A DNA stretch of 64,000 nt from Bacillota bacterium. GTDB taxonomy: Bacteria; Bacillota; Clostridia; Christensenellales; Aristaeellaceae. The position numbers and the translations under genes are program-made. The DNA lies in assembly GCA_023444095.1 (NCBI GenBank), contig JAEZRP010000030.1, positions 49,543 to 113,542 on the forward strand, written 5' to 3'. This document shows, piece by piece, positions 7,654 to 15,684 of the stretch (position 1 is the first letter of the stretch; the number at the start of each line of letters is the position of its first letter). Below the pieces are notes generated by a model. The model ran no database searches and was not told where the DNA came from. It worked only from the letters and a program-made list of their open reading frames with translations.

Positions 7654-9615
7654 GTGAATCAGGTGATGACAAACCGACTGGCCGACGAGAAATCGCCGTA
7701 CCTACTTCAGCACGCGCACAACCCCGTGGACTGGCATCCGTGGGGCGACGAGGCGTTTGAAAGGGCGGGGAGGGAGGACAAGCCGGTCTTTTTGAGCGTT
7801 GGCTACTCCACCTGTCATTGGTGCCACGTGATGGCGCACGAGTCCTTTGAGGACGAGGAGGTCGCGCGCGTGCTCAACGCGTTTTTCGTTCCGATCAAGG
7901 TCGACCGGGAGGAGCGCCCGGACGTGGATCAGGTGTACATGGACGCCTGCGTCGCGACCACTGGCTCCGGGGGCTGGCCGCTGACTGCCTTTCTCGCGCC
8001 CGATCAGCGCCCGTTTTATCTGGCGACGTACCTGCCCAAGAGGGCGCGCTATGGCCGACCGGGGCTGATCGAACTTTTGGAGGCCGTGGCGCGCGCGTGG
8101 CGGGAGGACCGGAAGGCGCTCCTTTCGAGCGCGGAACGAATTACGCGCCACATATCGGCGCACCCGCCCGCCGAGGAAGCGCGGCTCACCCCCGATACGC
8201 TCGAGGAAGCTGCGCGGGCGCTTGTCGAGGACTATGTACCCGGCGAAGGGCGCTTCGGCCCGGCCCCGCTGTTCCCTATGCCGCTCAGGCTACTGTTCCT
8301 CGCGAGACAGGGTGGCGAGGGTCTCGAAATCGCGCGGGCGGCGCTCGCGCAAATGGCGCGGGGCGGCATTTTTGACCACGTCGGCGGCGGGTTTTCGCGC
8401 TATTCGACGGACGAGAAATGGCTCGTCCCGCACTTCGAGAAGATGCTCTACGACAACGCGCTTCTGGCCTACGCCTGTGCCGAGGCCGCGTGGCGCGCGA
8501 AGGACGATTTTCTCGCGCGCACGGCGGAGCGGACGCTCGACTACGTCCTGCGCGAGATGACCGATCCGGCGGGCGGCTTTTACTGCGCGCAGGACGCGGA
8601 CAGCGAGGGCCGGGAGGGGCTCTTTTACGCCTTCGGGCGTCCGGAGGTTCAGGAAGTGCTTGGGCCGGACGGGGCCGCGTTCGCACGCCGCTTTGGGATC
8701 ACGGACGAGGGGAACTTCGAGGGACGCTCGATCCTGAACCTACTCGCCGATCCGGAGTTCCGCGCGGCGTGGGGGGAGCATGGGGCCGCGCTCGAGCGGC
8801 TGCGCGCCTACCGCGCGGGCCGGTTCAGGCTCCACAAGGACGATAAGGTGCTCGCTTCCTGGAATGGGCTGATGATTGCCGCGCTCAGCCGTGCGGGGGC
8901 GCTGCTCGGCCGGACCGACTATGTCGAGGCCGCGACGCGCGCGACGGATTTCATCAAAACACGCATGGCCGCTCCGGATAGCGGGCTCTATGCCCGCTAT
9001 CGCGCGGGCGAGGCGGGGATTCCCGGCACGCTCGAGGACTACGCGTTTCTCGCGTGGGGGTTCCTCGAGCACTACCATGCGGCCCTCGCGCCCGAGAGCC
9101 TTCTTTTCGCCGCGCGGCTCGCGGATGAAGCGCACGCGCGCTTTCACGACGAGGCGGGCGGTTACTTCATGACCGCCTCCCATGCCCTCGTCGCCCGCCC
9201 CAAGGAGGCTTATGACGGGCCGATCCCCTCCGGCAACGGCGCGATGGCGCTGGTGTTCGCGGAGCTCGCCGCTTACTCCGACGCCGAGATCTGGCGCGAG
9301 CGGCTCGGGCGCCAGCTCCACTTTCTTTCCGGCGGGATCGCCTCGCGCCCCGACGCGCACTGCCTCGGTCTCCTCGCGCTCCACGTGCTGTTCCGCGAGA
9401 ACCGCCGGGTCGTCGCGGCTTGCGCCGACGAGGCTGCGGGCGACCGCGCGCGCGCCGCGCTTCTGAGGGACTCGCGCAACAGCCATCCCCTCGTCCTGAC
9501 CCCGCAAACGCGCGGCGCGCTTCATGCCTTCGCCGATCAACCCCTGCCGGAGGCGGGTATCGTGTGGTACGCGTGCGCGGACGGGGTGTGCGAGGCGCCG
9601 AAGGCCGAGGAGTGA
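7654..9615 (+). CDS. DUF255 thioredoxin-like / six-hairpin protein (YyaL family)
   Basis: A 653-residue cytoplasmic protein of the YyaL/SPATA20 family. The N-terminal DUF255 domain is thioredoxin-like (SPYLLQHAHNPVDW; the CxxC is STCHWCHVMAHESF; SGGWPLTAFLAP). The remainder is an alpha/alpha barrel related to N-acylglucosamine epimerases, with HFEKMLYDNALL, GGFYCAQDADSEG and LASWNGLMIAAL. The family's biochemical role is not established. GTG 7654 with GGAGG seven bases upstream is the likely start; the in-frame ATG at 7606 falls just before a hairpin and lacks an SD. Family assignment is secure, function is not. Confidence 0.9.
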   Translation: MNQVMTNRLADEKSPYLLQHAHNPVDWHPWGDEAFERAGREDKPVFLSVGYSTCHWCHVMAHESFEDEEVARVLNAFFVPIKVDREERPDVDQVYMDACVATTGSGGWPLTAFLAPDQRPFYLATYLPKRARYGRPGLIELLEAVARAWREDRKALLSSAERITRHISAHPPAEEARLTPDTLEEAARALVEDYVPGEGRFGPAPLFPMPLRLLFLARQGGEGLEIARAALAQMARGGIFDHVGGGFSRYSTDEKWLVPHFEKMLYDNALLAYACAEAAWRAKDDFLARTAERTLDYVLREMTDPAGGFYCAQDADSEGREGLFYAFGRPEVQEVLGPDGAAFARRFGITDEGNFEGRSILNLLADPEFRAAWGEHGAALERLRAYRAGRFRLHKDDKVLASWNGLMIAALSRAGALLGRTDYVEAATRATDFIKTRMAAPDSGLYARYRAGEAGIPGTLEDYAFLAWGFLEHYHAALAPESLLFAARLADEAHARFHDEAGGYFMTASHALVARPKEAYDGPIPSGNGAMALVFAELAAYSDAEIWRERLGRQLHFLSGGIASRPDAHCLGLLALHVLFRENRRVVAACADEAAGDRARAALLRDSRNSHPLVLTPQTRGALHAFADQPLPEAGIVWYACADGVCEAPKAEE

Positions 9616-9652
9616 CGGTAGGGGTGGAGGACGGCGCCGAGATCGCTGCCCT

Positions 9653-9690
9653 GACCGGATGATGCTTCTGTAATCATTTCTCATCCGGTC
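9653..9690 (+). terminator. Hairpin after the DUF255 gene
   Basis: GACCGGATGA (9653-9662) pairs with TCATCCGGTC (9681-9690) around an 18-nt loop. No T-run follows, so termination is uncertain. Confidence 0.4.
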
Positions 9691-9737
9691 CGAAGTTCAC
9701 TGTCCCTTGAGTGGGGATGCGGGGGGCAGAAGCTCCC

Positions 9738-10038
9738 CAGGGCTTACGCATGAATAAAGAAACAATGAACTCCGGGAGGTTTGGAGAGCCTCAGCCCTCC
9801 ATGTTCAATCAAAAGTGCCGGCTTTGTCGGTGCTTTTGGATTCGTCCAGAGGGTGCGCTTGCGCGCCCGACGGGATCCGTTCATCGCAAGCGGCGATCGC
9901 GAAGTGAGCGGCACTTGCTCTGGGCGGCAAATCCGTTCATGCAGCCGGATTTCGCACGGAATTTTCGTGAAAAAATTTAGAAATCCGGTTCCTCGTTCCT
10001 TTGGCTTACGCATGAACGTAGCTCATGCGTAAGCCCTG
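9738..10038. mobile_element. MITE-like element with 16-bp terminal inverted repeats and target duplication
   Basis: CAGGGCTTACGCATGA at 9738-9753 is repeated in inverse orientation at 10023-10038. Just outside both ends lies the direct repeat AGAAGCTCCC (9728-9737 and 10039-10048), which looks like a 10-bp target-site duplication. The 301-bp interior is less GC-rich than its surroundings and has no convincing gene; the 89-codon minus-strand frame at 9744-10013 has no SD or recognisable domain. A third, partial copy of the terminal sequence (GGCTTACGCATGA, 10003-10015) faces the right end and forms a 13-bp hairpin with it. CAGGG termini recall the ISAs1 family from memory. The 9616-10092 interval otherwise holds only hairpin 9653-9690 and the promoter at 10058. 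Confidence 0.75.
10003..10035. repeat. Perfect 13-bp hairpin at the right end of the MITE
   Basis: GGCTTACGCATGA (10003-10015), loop ACGTAGC, TCATGCGTAAGCC (10023-10035). The stem is made from the terminal repeat and an internal inverted copy of it. Confidence 0.7.
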
Positions 10039-10057
10039 AGAAGCTCCCCGTCACGCC

Positions 10058-10086
10058 TTGACAAGCGGCCTCGCGGCCCTTACAAT
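10058..10086 (+). promoter_or_regulatory. Near-consensus promoter placing transcription start at the HAD start codon
   Basis: TTGACA (10058-10063), 17-nt spacer, TACAAT (10081-10086). The ATG begins only 6 nt after the -10 box, so the transcript would begin at or next to the start codon, and no Shine-Dalgarno sequence is present. Confidence 0.65.
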
Positions 10087-10092
10087 GTCCAC

Positions 10093-10752
10093 ATGAAGAC
10101 ATTTCCAATTTCCGGCGCGATTTTTGATATGGACGGCACGCTCCTTGATTCCATGCCCGCATGGGCGACGGTGGGGCGAGATTTCATGCTGTCAAAGGGC
10201 GTCCCCCCGCCCCCGGACGTGGACGCCAACATGCTGCGCATGAGCCTCACCGAAGCGGCGGAGTACCTGCGGGAGCTCGGGGTCGAGGAATCGCCCGAGG
10301 CGATCCGGGCGGGGCTCAACCGCTATGTGGACGGATTTTATCAAAATACGGCGGCGCTCAAGCCGGGCGTCGCGGAATTCCTGCGCGCGCTGCGCGCGGC
10401 GGGCGTGCGCATGTGCGTCGCCACGGCATCCGACCGCGCGCAGGCGGAGGCGGCGTTCGCCCGCACCGGCGTTCTGGAGCACTTCGACCGCGTCCTCACC
10501 TGCACGGAGATTGGGACGACGAAGGCCGAACCCCTGATCTTCGACGCGGCCCGGGCCGTCATGGGCACGCCGCGCGAGACGACGTGGGTGTTCGAGGACG
10601 CCCGCCACGCCGCGGAAACCGCCCGCCGCGCGGGCTACCCCGTTTGCGCCGTGTTCGACGCCTCCGAGCCGGATCGGGCGGGCCTCGCAGCCGCATCGGA
10701 TTTGTATCTGGAATCGTTTGCGCAAGCAAAAGACCACTTCAGGCGATCGTAA
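10093..10752 (+). CDS. HAD-superfamily phosphatase (beta-phosphoglucomutase-like)
   Basis: A 219-residue haloacid-dehalogenase fold hydrolase. Motif I is FDMDGTLLDS (nucleophile and acid/base Asp), followed by an alpha-helical cap. Motif II is in VATASDRAQ, motif III is the Lys of GTTKAEP, and motif IV is VFEDARHAAETA, where the usual second acidic residue is retained as E/D. It resembles the beta-phosphoglucomutase/phosphoglycolate phosphatase subgroup; the substrate cannot be read from sequence. The start is fixed by the DxD motif close to the N-terminus, and the promoter geometry predicts a leaderless mRNA. It is followed after 29 nt by a secreted-protein gene on the same strand. Confidence 0.85.
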   Translation: MKTFPISGAIFDMDGTLLDSMPAWATVGRDFMLSKGVPPPPDVDANMLRMSLTEAAEYLRELGVEESPEAIRAGLNRYVDGFYQNTAALKPGVAEFLRALRAAGVRMCVATASDRAQAEAAFARTGVLEHFDRVLTCTEIGTTKAEPLIFDAARAVMGTPRETTWVFEDARHAAETARRAGYPVCAVFDASEPDRAGLAAASDLYLESFAQAKDHFRRS

Positions 10753-10781
10753 GGCCCGACCGACAGACAAGGAGGCGCACC

Positions 10782-11555
10782 ATGAAAAGGCTCGCGGCAC
10801 TCGTCCTCGTTTTGCTTCTTGCGGTTCCCGCCGCTCACGCGGGCACCCTCCCCATCGGCGGCGGCCTCAAGTCGACGCCCGCGCCGGCGGTGGTTGAAAC
10901 CCCCGCGCCGCAGACCGATGAACCCGCGCCCGCACGGGAAACAGTCGATATCCTCGCCGACCCCAAAGCGCGGTACGCTAATTTTGCCGATCCCGACGAT
11001 CCCGCGTCGGTCTGGTTTCTACGCATGCTCGATTCCGTCAACGACGAGGCATCCCTCGCTCCGGAGGGTATGGCCGTGAGGCGCGACGACTACGCGGTCG
11101 ACGCGGATGGCGCGGCGGTCGTTGACAGCACGATGTTTTTGTACGAGACGGAATATGGATACGTCCTTGAGATGAGAATCGATGAAGAATACCCCGGCAT
11201 GGTCATCTATGCTTTCCCGGACGTCGTCGTGGTTCAGTACGCGGGCACGGCGCTGACGGACCCGAGCGGCTACGAGGTCTCCTCGGACATGCTGGCGCCC
11301 GATCAGTTCCTCAATACCTATGATCCCGCCGAGACGCTCCTCGCCGTGCGCGCGGAAGGCGACGGCTTCGCATACCTCACCGACAGCGGCGACGGCCGCG
11401 TCTTCGAGTACCTGACGGACGCGGGGCTCAAGTTTTATGAGATGCGTTCCTACGGCCTCGACGCGGACGGCGAGATGCGGCTGACCCAGTACGCGCGCGT
11501 CGAGATCGTCGAGGCCCCCGCGCTGCCGCAGGCCGTCGTAGACGCGATGGAGTGA
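10782..11555 (+). CDS. Secreted protein of unknown function
   Basis: A 257-residue protein with a clear signal peptide (MKRLAALVLVLLLAVPAAHAG; AHA cleavage site) and then a Pro/Ala/Thr-rich stretch to about residue 55. The mature part is acidic, rich in Asp and Tyr, with no cysteine and no family I recognise; it has beta-rich segments such as GYVLEMRIDEEYPGMVIYAF. ATG 10782 has AAGGAGG 6 nt upstream. It is probably co-transcribed with the HAD gene 29 nt before it. Function unknown. Confidence 0.75.
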   Translation: MKRLAALVLVLLLAVPAAHAGTLPIGGGLKSTPAPAVVETPAPQTDEPAPARETVDILADPKARYANFADPDDPASVWFLRMLDSVNDEASLAPEGMAVRRDDYAVDADGAAVVDSTMFLYETEYGYVLEMRIDEEYPGMVIYAFPDVVVVQYAGTALTDPSGYEVSSDMLAPDQFLNTYDPAETLLAVRAEGDGFAYLTDSGDGRVFEYLTDAGLKFYEMRSYGLDADGEMRLTQYARVEIVEAPALPQAVVDAME

Positions 11556-11607
11556 CGACGAAATCGAAGCGTCTCTTGCCGCCTGGAACGTCCAATCATT
11601 TCCATTT

Positions 11608-11735
11608 GCAAACTCGACGCCGCATGGGCACAGCCCACGCGGCGTCGACCGTTATGAATTCCGTTTCTCTCCTGCAGGAGATTCCAAAGGAATTTACCCC
11701 TTTGGCGGGCGTTCGAGGGCAGCGCCCCCGGCGTT
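11608..11735 (-). repeat. Three-hairpin intergenic element, copy I (minus orientation)
   Basis: Read on the minus strand. Module 1 is GGGC-GCT-GCCC (about 11717-11727). Module 2 is CCAAAGG/CCTTTGG (11684-11705). Module 3 is CGACGCCGC...GCGGCGTCG with an inner TGGGC/GCCCA stem (11615-11647), followed on that strand by AGTTTGC. The methyltransferase gene runs through module 1 and stops within module 2. Module 3 also serves the convergent gene ending at 11555. Confidence 0.65.
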
Positions 11736-12350
11736 TCCTTCGTTCCCCGCGTTTCCTGCCTCCCGCTCCGCCCGGATGACCCAGAAGCCGCCCGTGCGGT
11801 CGACGACATCCGCGTTTCCGAACGCCTCGCGCAGAAAGTTGAGCGCCGAGGGCGCGCCCTGCTGTTTTCGGATGACGACGTAGAGTGCCCCGCCGGGCAG
11901 GAGCCTGTCCCGCGCGCCCCCGAACATGTCGTAGATCGCCCGCTTGCCCGCGCGGATGGGCGGGTTTGAGAGGATCCACGAGAACGCGCCCTCGACTGTC
12001 TCAAACGCATCGCCTGTCACCACTGTGACGTTCCCCGCGCCGTTTCTTTGCGCGTTTCTCAAGGCGAGCTCCGCCGCACGCTCGTTGATGTCCGTCAGGA
12101 CGAACATGCAGCCCGGATTCTTGAGCGCCAGCGGAATGCCCGCCGCGCCCCAGCCGCAGCCCAGATCGAGCGCCCGCCCGGACAGGGGCGGCATCGCCTC
12201 GACGAGCGCGCGCGTGCCCCGGTCGATCCCATCCTTCGAGAAAACGCCCGCGTCCGTCTGAAATTTTAGATGAAGACCCAGAATTTCGACCGAAAACTCC
12301 CGTTCGTCGTGCCCGGACGTGGGATTTTTCGTGTAGTAATGCTCGCTCAT
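11694..12350 (-). CDS. Class I SAM-dependent methyltransferase (RsmC/YbxB-like)
   Basis: A 218-residue protein resembling the small RsmC-like methyltransferases that act on 16S rRNA G1207 or similar bases. Seen are HYYTKNPTS near the start, LKFQTDAGVFSKDGID, the SAM-binding LDLGCGWGAAGIPLA, the acidic VLTDINERA, and the N6/N2-type catalytic SNPPIRAGK. The substrate is inferred from family only. ATG 12350 overlaps the stop of the pseudouridine synthase gene (ATGA), so the two rRNA-modification genes are coupled. The last ~20 residues (repeated GNA, then AALERPPKG) are encoded by the intergenic hairpin element rather than by the family domain. Confidence 0.85.
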   Translation of the reverse strand: MSEHYYTKNPTSGHDEREFSVEILGLHLKFQTDAGVFSKDGIDRGTRALVEAMPPLSGRALDLGCGWGAAGIPLALKNPGCMFVLTDINERAAELALRNAQRNGAGNVTVVTGDAFETVEGAFSWILSNPPIRAGKRAIYDMFGGARDRLLPGGALYVVIRKQQGAPSALNFLREAFGNADVVDRTGGFWVIRAEREAGNAGNEGNAGGAALERPPKG

Positions 12351-13057
12351 TTCTGATCCTCCATTCCCGCGACCCGGTAGAGTAGCGCGGCCTCGCCTTC
12401 GGTCAGCGGGCGGCACGCGCCCTCGGGGAGCGCCGGATCGAGCGAAACGCCTCCGACCGACACCCGTTTGAGCCGGATCACCGGATGCCCGACCCTTTGG
12501 CAGATGCGCTTTACCTCGTGGTACTTTCCTTCGGTGAGCGTCAGCCGGACGTGGCCGGGCGCGAGGATTTCTACCCCGGCGGGCTTCGCGGTGAAATCCT
12601 TGAATGCGATCCCCGCGCGGACCCAGTCCGCGTCCGCCTCCGTGAAAGCGCCCTCGACCTCGGCCTCGTACACCTTTTCGACGTTCCGTTTGGGCGAGAT
12701 GAGCCTGTGCGCGAGTTGCCCGTCGGTCGTGAGGAGCAAAAGCCCCGTCACGTCCCTGTCCAGCCGCCCGATTGGCCCGAGTTTCGCCCGCGCAAATTCG
12801 GCGGGCAACAGCTCCATGATCGTCCTTTCGCGCCCGTCCTCCGTAGCGGTCAGGTATCCGGCGGGCTTGTGGAGCATAAGGTGAATCTCGCCTTTCGCGT
12901 CGGCGGCCCGCCCGTCCAGCGTCACATCTCCAAGATCGACGTCCGCGGCCGCGTCTCGCACAACTTCGCCCCGCACGCGCGCGCGCCCGTCCTGGGCTGC
13001 CCTTTTCGCCTGCGATCGCGTAAGCCCGAAGCTCGTCAGCGCCTTGTCAAGCCTCAT
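12347..13057 (-). CDS. rsuA: RsuA-family 16S rRNA pseudouridine synthase
   Basis: A 236-residue enzyme. An S4 RNA-binding domain occupies ~1-60 (MRLDKALTSFGLTRSQAKRA); the catalytic domain has LHKPAGYLTA, the active-site aspartate in GRLDRDVTGLLLLTTDG, KVYEAEVEG, and TLTEGKYHEVKR near the C-terminus. The RsuA/RluB/RluE/RluF group converts specific uridines in rRNA. I favour an RsuA-like role from the length and KYHEVKR, but RluB cannot be excluded. It is first in a two-gene minus-strand operon with the methyltransferase. Confidence 0.85.
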   Translation of the reverse strand: MRLDKALTSFGLTRSQAKRAAQDGRARVRGEVVRDAAADVDLGDVTLDGRAADAKGEIHLMLHKPAGYLTATEDGRERTIMELLPAEFARAKLGPIGRLDRDVTGLLLLTTDGQLAHRLISPKRNVEKVYEAEVEGAFTEADADWVRAGIAFKDFTAKPAGVEILAPGHVRLTLTEGKYHEVKRICQRVGHPVIRLKRVSVGGVSLDPALPEGACRPLTEGEAALLYRVAGMEDQK

Positions 13058-13234
13058 TTCATCACTCTCCTCCTCCCATTATACACGCCCTCCGCTTTCC
13101 GTCAATACGCCCTCCCCGGCGCCTCTGACACAGAAAAAACCCACATTAACCACGGAAGAGAACGTCGATATTAACAAAAATGACGCCGGAAATTCTGCTG
13201 TTTTGCCGAAAAAACATCAAATTGACAAAAACCG

Positions 13235-13263
13235 TTGAAAAAGTTTAAGACTTAGAGTATTAT
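13235..13263 (+). promoter_or_regulatory. Promoter of the first substrate-binding protein gene
   Basis: TTGAAA (13235-13240), 17-nt spacer, TATTAT (13258-13263), in an AT-rich stretch. A second -35-like TTGACA lies at 13222. Confidence 0.65.
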
Positions 13264-13287
13264 ATGCATACGTCAAATTAAAACGTT

Positions 13288-13304
13288 TTGCGCCATTGGC
13301 GCAA
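13288..13304 (+). promoter_or_regulatory. Palindrome in the first binding-protein leader (candidate operator)
   Basis: TTGCGCCATTGGCGCAA is an 8-1-8 palindrome 25 nt after the -10 box and 24 nt before ATG 13329. Related TTGCGC...GCGCAA pairs occupy the same place in the leaders of both downstream paralogues. Confidence 0.55.
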
Positions 13305-13328
13305 TGTAAACAACAGGGAGGTAGGAAA

Positions 13329-15338
13329 ATGAAGAAACTGTCCTGGCTGCTTGTCCTTGCGATGATCGTGAGCGTTTGCGCGTTCACGGCCTCCGCCGAG
13401 GGAACCTACTCGCAGTCCCCGATGTTCGACGAGGCCGTCGCCAATGGCACGCTGCCCGCGGTCGAAGCGCGTCTGCCCGAGGTCCCGAAGCTTGTGGATG
13501 AAATTCACCCGGACTATCTGGACCTGGAAGTCGGCAACTACGGCGGAACCCTGCGCCTCGTGACGAAGGTCGTCAACTGGGACGCCGACGGCTTCGTCGG
13601 TCAGGAGGAAGCCCTTCTGACCTGCGAATCCACCAACTCTGACGTCATCACGCCGAACGTCGTCGAATCCTACTCCGCGAACGAGGACAACACCGTGTTC
13701 ACCTTCACGCTCCGCAAGGGCCTCAAGTGGTCCGACGGCACGGAAGTGACCATGGAGGACTTCGAGTTCTGCATCAACAACGTCATCTTCAACAGCGCTC
13801 TTACCCCCGTTGTGGCGGCTTACATGCGCGACGGCGGCAGCGCGGCGGGCGATCCCTTCACCTTCACGGTGGTGGACGATTCGACCTTCACCCTCGCGTT
13901 CAAGTCCGCGTACGGCGGTTTCCCCGTGCATCTTGCGATCGCCGGCTGGAAGGGCTACACCGATCTTCTGAAGCCCGCTCACTTCCTCAAGCAGTTCCAT
14001 CCGGACTACGCCGAGGAAATCCACGGCTCCATGGACGCCTTCTATGAGTTCATCAAGCCCTACGCGGCCGTGATGGGCTACGACGATCCGACCGCCGAGG
14101 GCGTTTGGACCTTCGTGTTCAACCAGATCGACATGACCAACTGGGAGCTCACCGACCCGAACGACGCGCTGACCAGCGTGTTCTTCGCGGGCCTGACGGA
14201 CCAGAACTTCCCGGTCCTCTATCCCTGGGTGATGCAGTCCTCCGAGGGCGGCGTGACCACTTGGGCGCGCAACCCCTATTACTACAAGGTCGACGCGGAC
14301 GGCCAGCAGCTCCCGTACATCGACTACGTCACCTCCACCCTCGTCGAGGACATGGAGATGGTGCAGCTCAAGTACATGACCGGCGAAGCCGACTTCGCCC
14401 GTGAGTCCGCCTCCATCGACAACATCTCCCTCTACCGTGAGAACGAGGCGACTGCCGGCATCACCGCGTACGTCACCTCCATGCACGTGCATCCCACCTC
14501 CATCGGCATCAACATGAACTACGGCATGAACACCGATGGCACCGTGAAGGACGACGAGGCTTCCCAGGCGTGGCAGGAGGTCGTGACCGACATCCGCTTC
14601 CGTCAGGCGCTCGTCAAGGCGATCGACGCGAGCGAGATCATCGACTCCATCTACAGCGGCTTTGCAGAGCCCAACCCCTACTATGACTGCTCCGGCGACA
14701 TCGAAGCGGCGAACGCGCTGCTCGACGAGATGGGCATGATCGACCTGGACGGCGACGGCTATCGCGAGACGCCCTCCGGCAAGAAGCTCGACTGGCAGAT
14801 CTGGAATGCCTCCGACGGAAGCGACATCGTCCCGGTTTGCGAACTCCTCGTTGAGTTCTGGGGCGAGGTTGGCCTGAAGGTCGCGGTCTACACCACCGAC
14901 TCCACCCTCCTTGGCACCGCCCAGCCCGCCAACGAGATCCCGATGCGCGTGATCTGGTTCCACTCCACTCCCCTCTGGTTCGCGCAGGACTGGGGCCTCG
15001 GCATCAACTCCCCGCTGTGGTCGCAATGGGTTGACAAGGGCGGCCTGTCCGGCCAGCTCCCGACCGACGCCACCTACCTTGAGCCGCCGCAGGATTACAA
15101 GGACTTCCGCCTTGCGATCAACTCCCTGTTCATCGCCGACCCGGTGACGGCCGTGAACGAGGTTCTCCCGCAGCTGGCCCAGTGGATGAGCGAGCACATC
15201 TACATCATCGAGCCGCTCGACAACGTGCAGCAGTGCGTCCTCATCAACTCCGACATCGGGAACGTCCCGAGCGGCGGCGTTGGCATCAGCTGGAACTTCT
15301 CCATGGAGCAGTTCTTCTACAGGAGCTTCGAGTACTAA
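13329..15338 (+). CDS. ABC transporter substrate-binding protein, family 5 (paralogue 1)
   Basis: A 669-residue exported solute-binding protein of the DppA/OppA type. It has a signal peptide (MKKLSWLLVLAMIVSVCAFT, cleavage after ASA) and then the mature domain with the family-5 signature VFTFTLRKGLKWSDGTEV (~residues 125-142). There is no clear lipobox: the single early Cys has Val before it, and the paralogues have no Cys there. At 669 residues it is well above the usual ~540 for peptide-binding proteins. Ligand unknown; family members bind peptides, oligosaccharides or nickel. ATG 13329 has GGGAGG upstream. It is first of three tandem paralogues, each separately promoted, with no permease genes nearby. 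Confidence 0.88.
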   Translation: MKKLSWLLVLAMIVSVCAFTASAEGTYSQSPMFDEAVANGTLPAVEARLPEVPKLVDEIHPDYLDLEVGNYGGTLRLVTKVVNWDADGFVGQEEALLTCESTNSDVITPNVVESYSANEDNTVFTFTLRKGLKWSDGTEVTMEDFEFCINNVIFNSALTPVVAAYMRDGGSAAGDPFTFTVVDDSTFTLAFKSAYGGFPVHLAIAGWKGYTDLLKPAHFLKQFHPDYAEEIHGSMDAFYEFIKPYAAVMGYDDPTAEGVWTFVFNQIDMTNWELTDPNDALTSVFFAGLTDQNFPVLYPWVMQSSEGGVTTWARNPYYYKVDADGQQLPYIDYVTSTLVEDMEMVQLKYMTGEADFARESASIDNISLYRENEATAGITAYVTSMHVHPTSIGINMNYGMNTDGTVKDDEASQAWQEVVTDIRFRQALVKAIDASEIIDSIYSGFAEPNPYYDCSGDIEAANALLDEMGMIDLDGDGYRETPSGKKLDWQIWNASDGSDIVPVCELLVEFWGEVGLKVAVYTTDSTLLGTAQPANEIPMRVIWFHSTPLWFAQDWGLGINSPLWSQWVDKGGLSGQLPTDATYLEPPQDYKDFRLAINSLFIADPVTAVNEVLPQLAQWMSEHIYIIEPLDNVQQCVLINSDIGNVPSGGVGISWNFSMEQFFYRSFEY

Positions 15339-15380
15339 AAGGCGGAATCTACCGCTGATCGAAAAAAACGAATGCTCCTT

Positions 15381-15424
15381 CGGTGGCCCGGAGATCGATT
15401 CTCCGGGCCGCCGATCTTTTTTTG
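15381..15424 (+). terminator. Intrinsic terminator after binding protein 1
   Basis: CGGTGGCCCGGAG (15381-15393) pairs with CTCCGGGCCGCCG (15401-15413; one G-T), followed by ATC and eight T. The remaining bases up to 15581 contain no gene. Confidence 0.9.
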
Positions 15425-15581
15425 GGACCACGTCCCGCAGGGGCGGTGAGAAGTCCGCACCGCCCGGAAGAACACGAAAAAGACACATAAAAATGCGAGA
15501 ACCGACATATAAGATTTCAACAATTTAAACGATTTGATTTTATATGCTATGTCGAATTTATGTATATAAAACGAATTAGTA

Positions 15582-15610
15582 TTGATTTTGTAAATTCAAT
15601 GGGGTAATAT
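15582..15610 (+). promoter_or_regulatory. Promoter of the second binding protein gene
   Basis: TTGATT (15582-15587), 17-nt spacer, TAATAT (15605-15610), in AT-rich DNA. Confidence 0.6.
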
Positions 15611-15637
15611 GGTGGACATGAAACATATGTATTATTT

Positions 15638-15657
15638 TTGCGCAACGCAATGCGCAG
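15638..15657 (+). promoter_or_regulatory. TTGCGC/TGCGCA palindrome in leader 2
   Basis: TTGCGCA (15638-15644) and TGCGCAG (15651-15657) form an imperfect inverted repeat 28 nt after the -10 box and 27 nt before ATG 15685, matching the layout of leaders 1 and 3. Confidence 0.45.
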
Positions 15658-15684
15658 CGTAGATCAAAACAGGGAGGAAGGCAC

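Noticed and set aside
9744..10013. An 89-codon minus-strand frame inside the MITE
   Set aside because: No SD, no family, spans the terminal repeat; treated as chance frame within a non-coding element.
13278..15488. A 736-codon open frame on the minus strand opposite binding protein 1 (and similar ones opposite the other two)
   Set aside because: It is a by-product of high GC and codon bias of the plus-strand gene; no SD, no domain, and it mirrors the same codon-phase pattern in all three paralogues.
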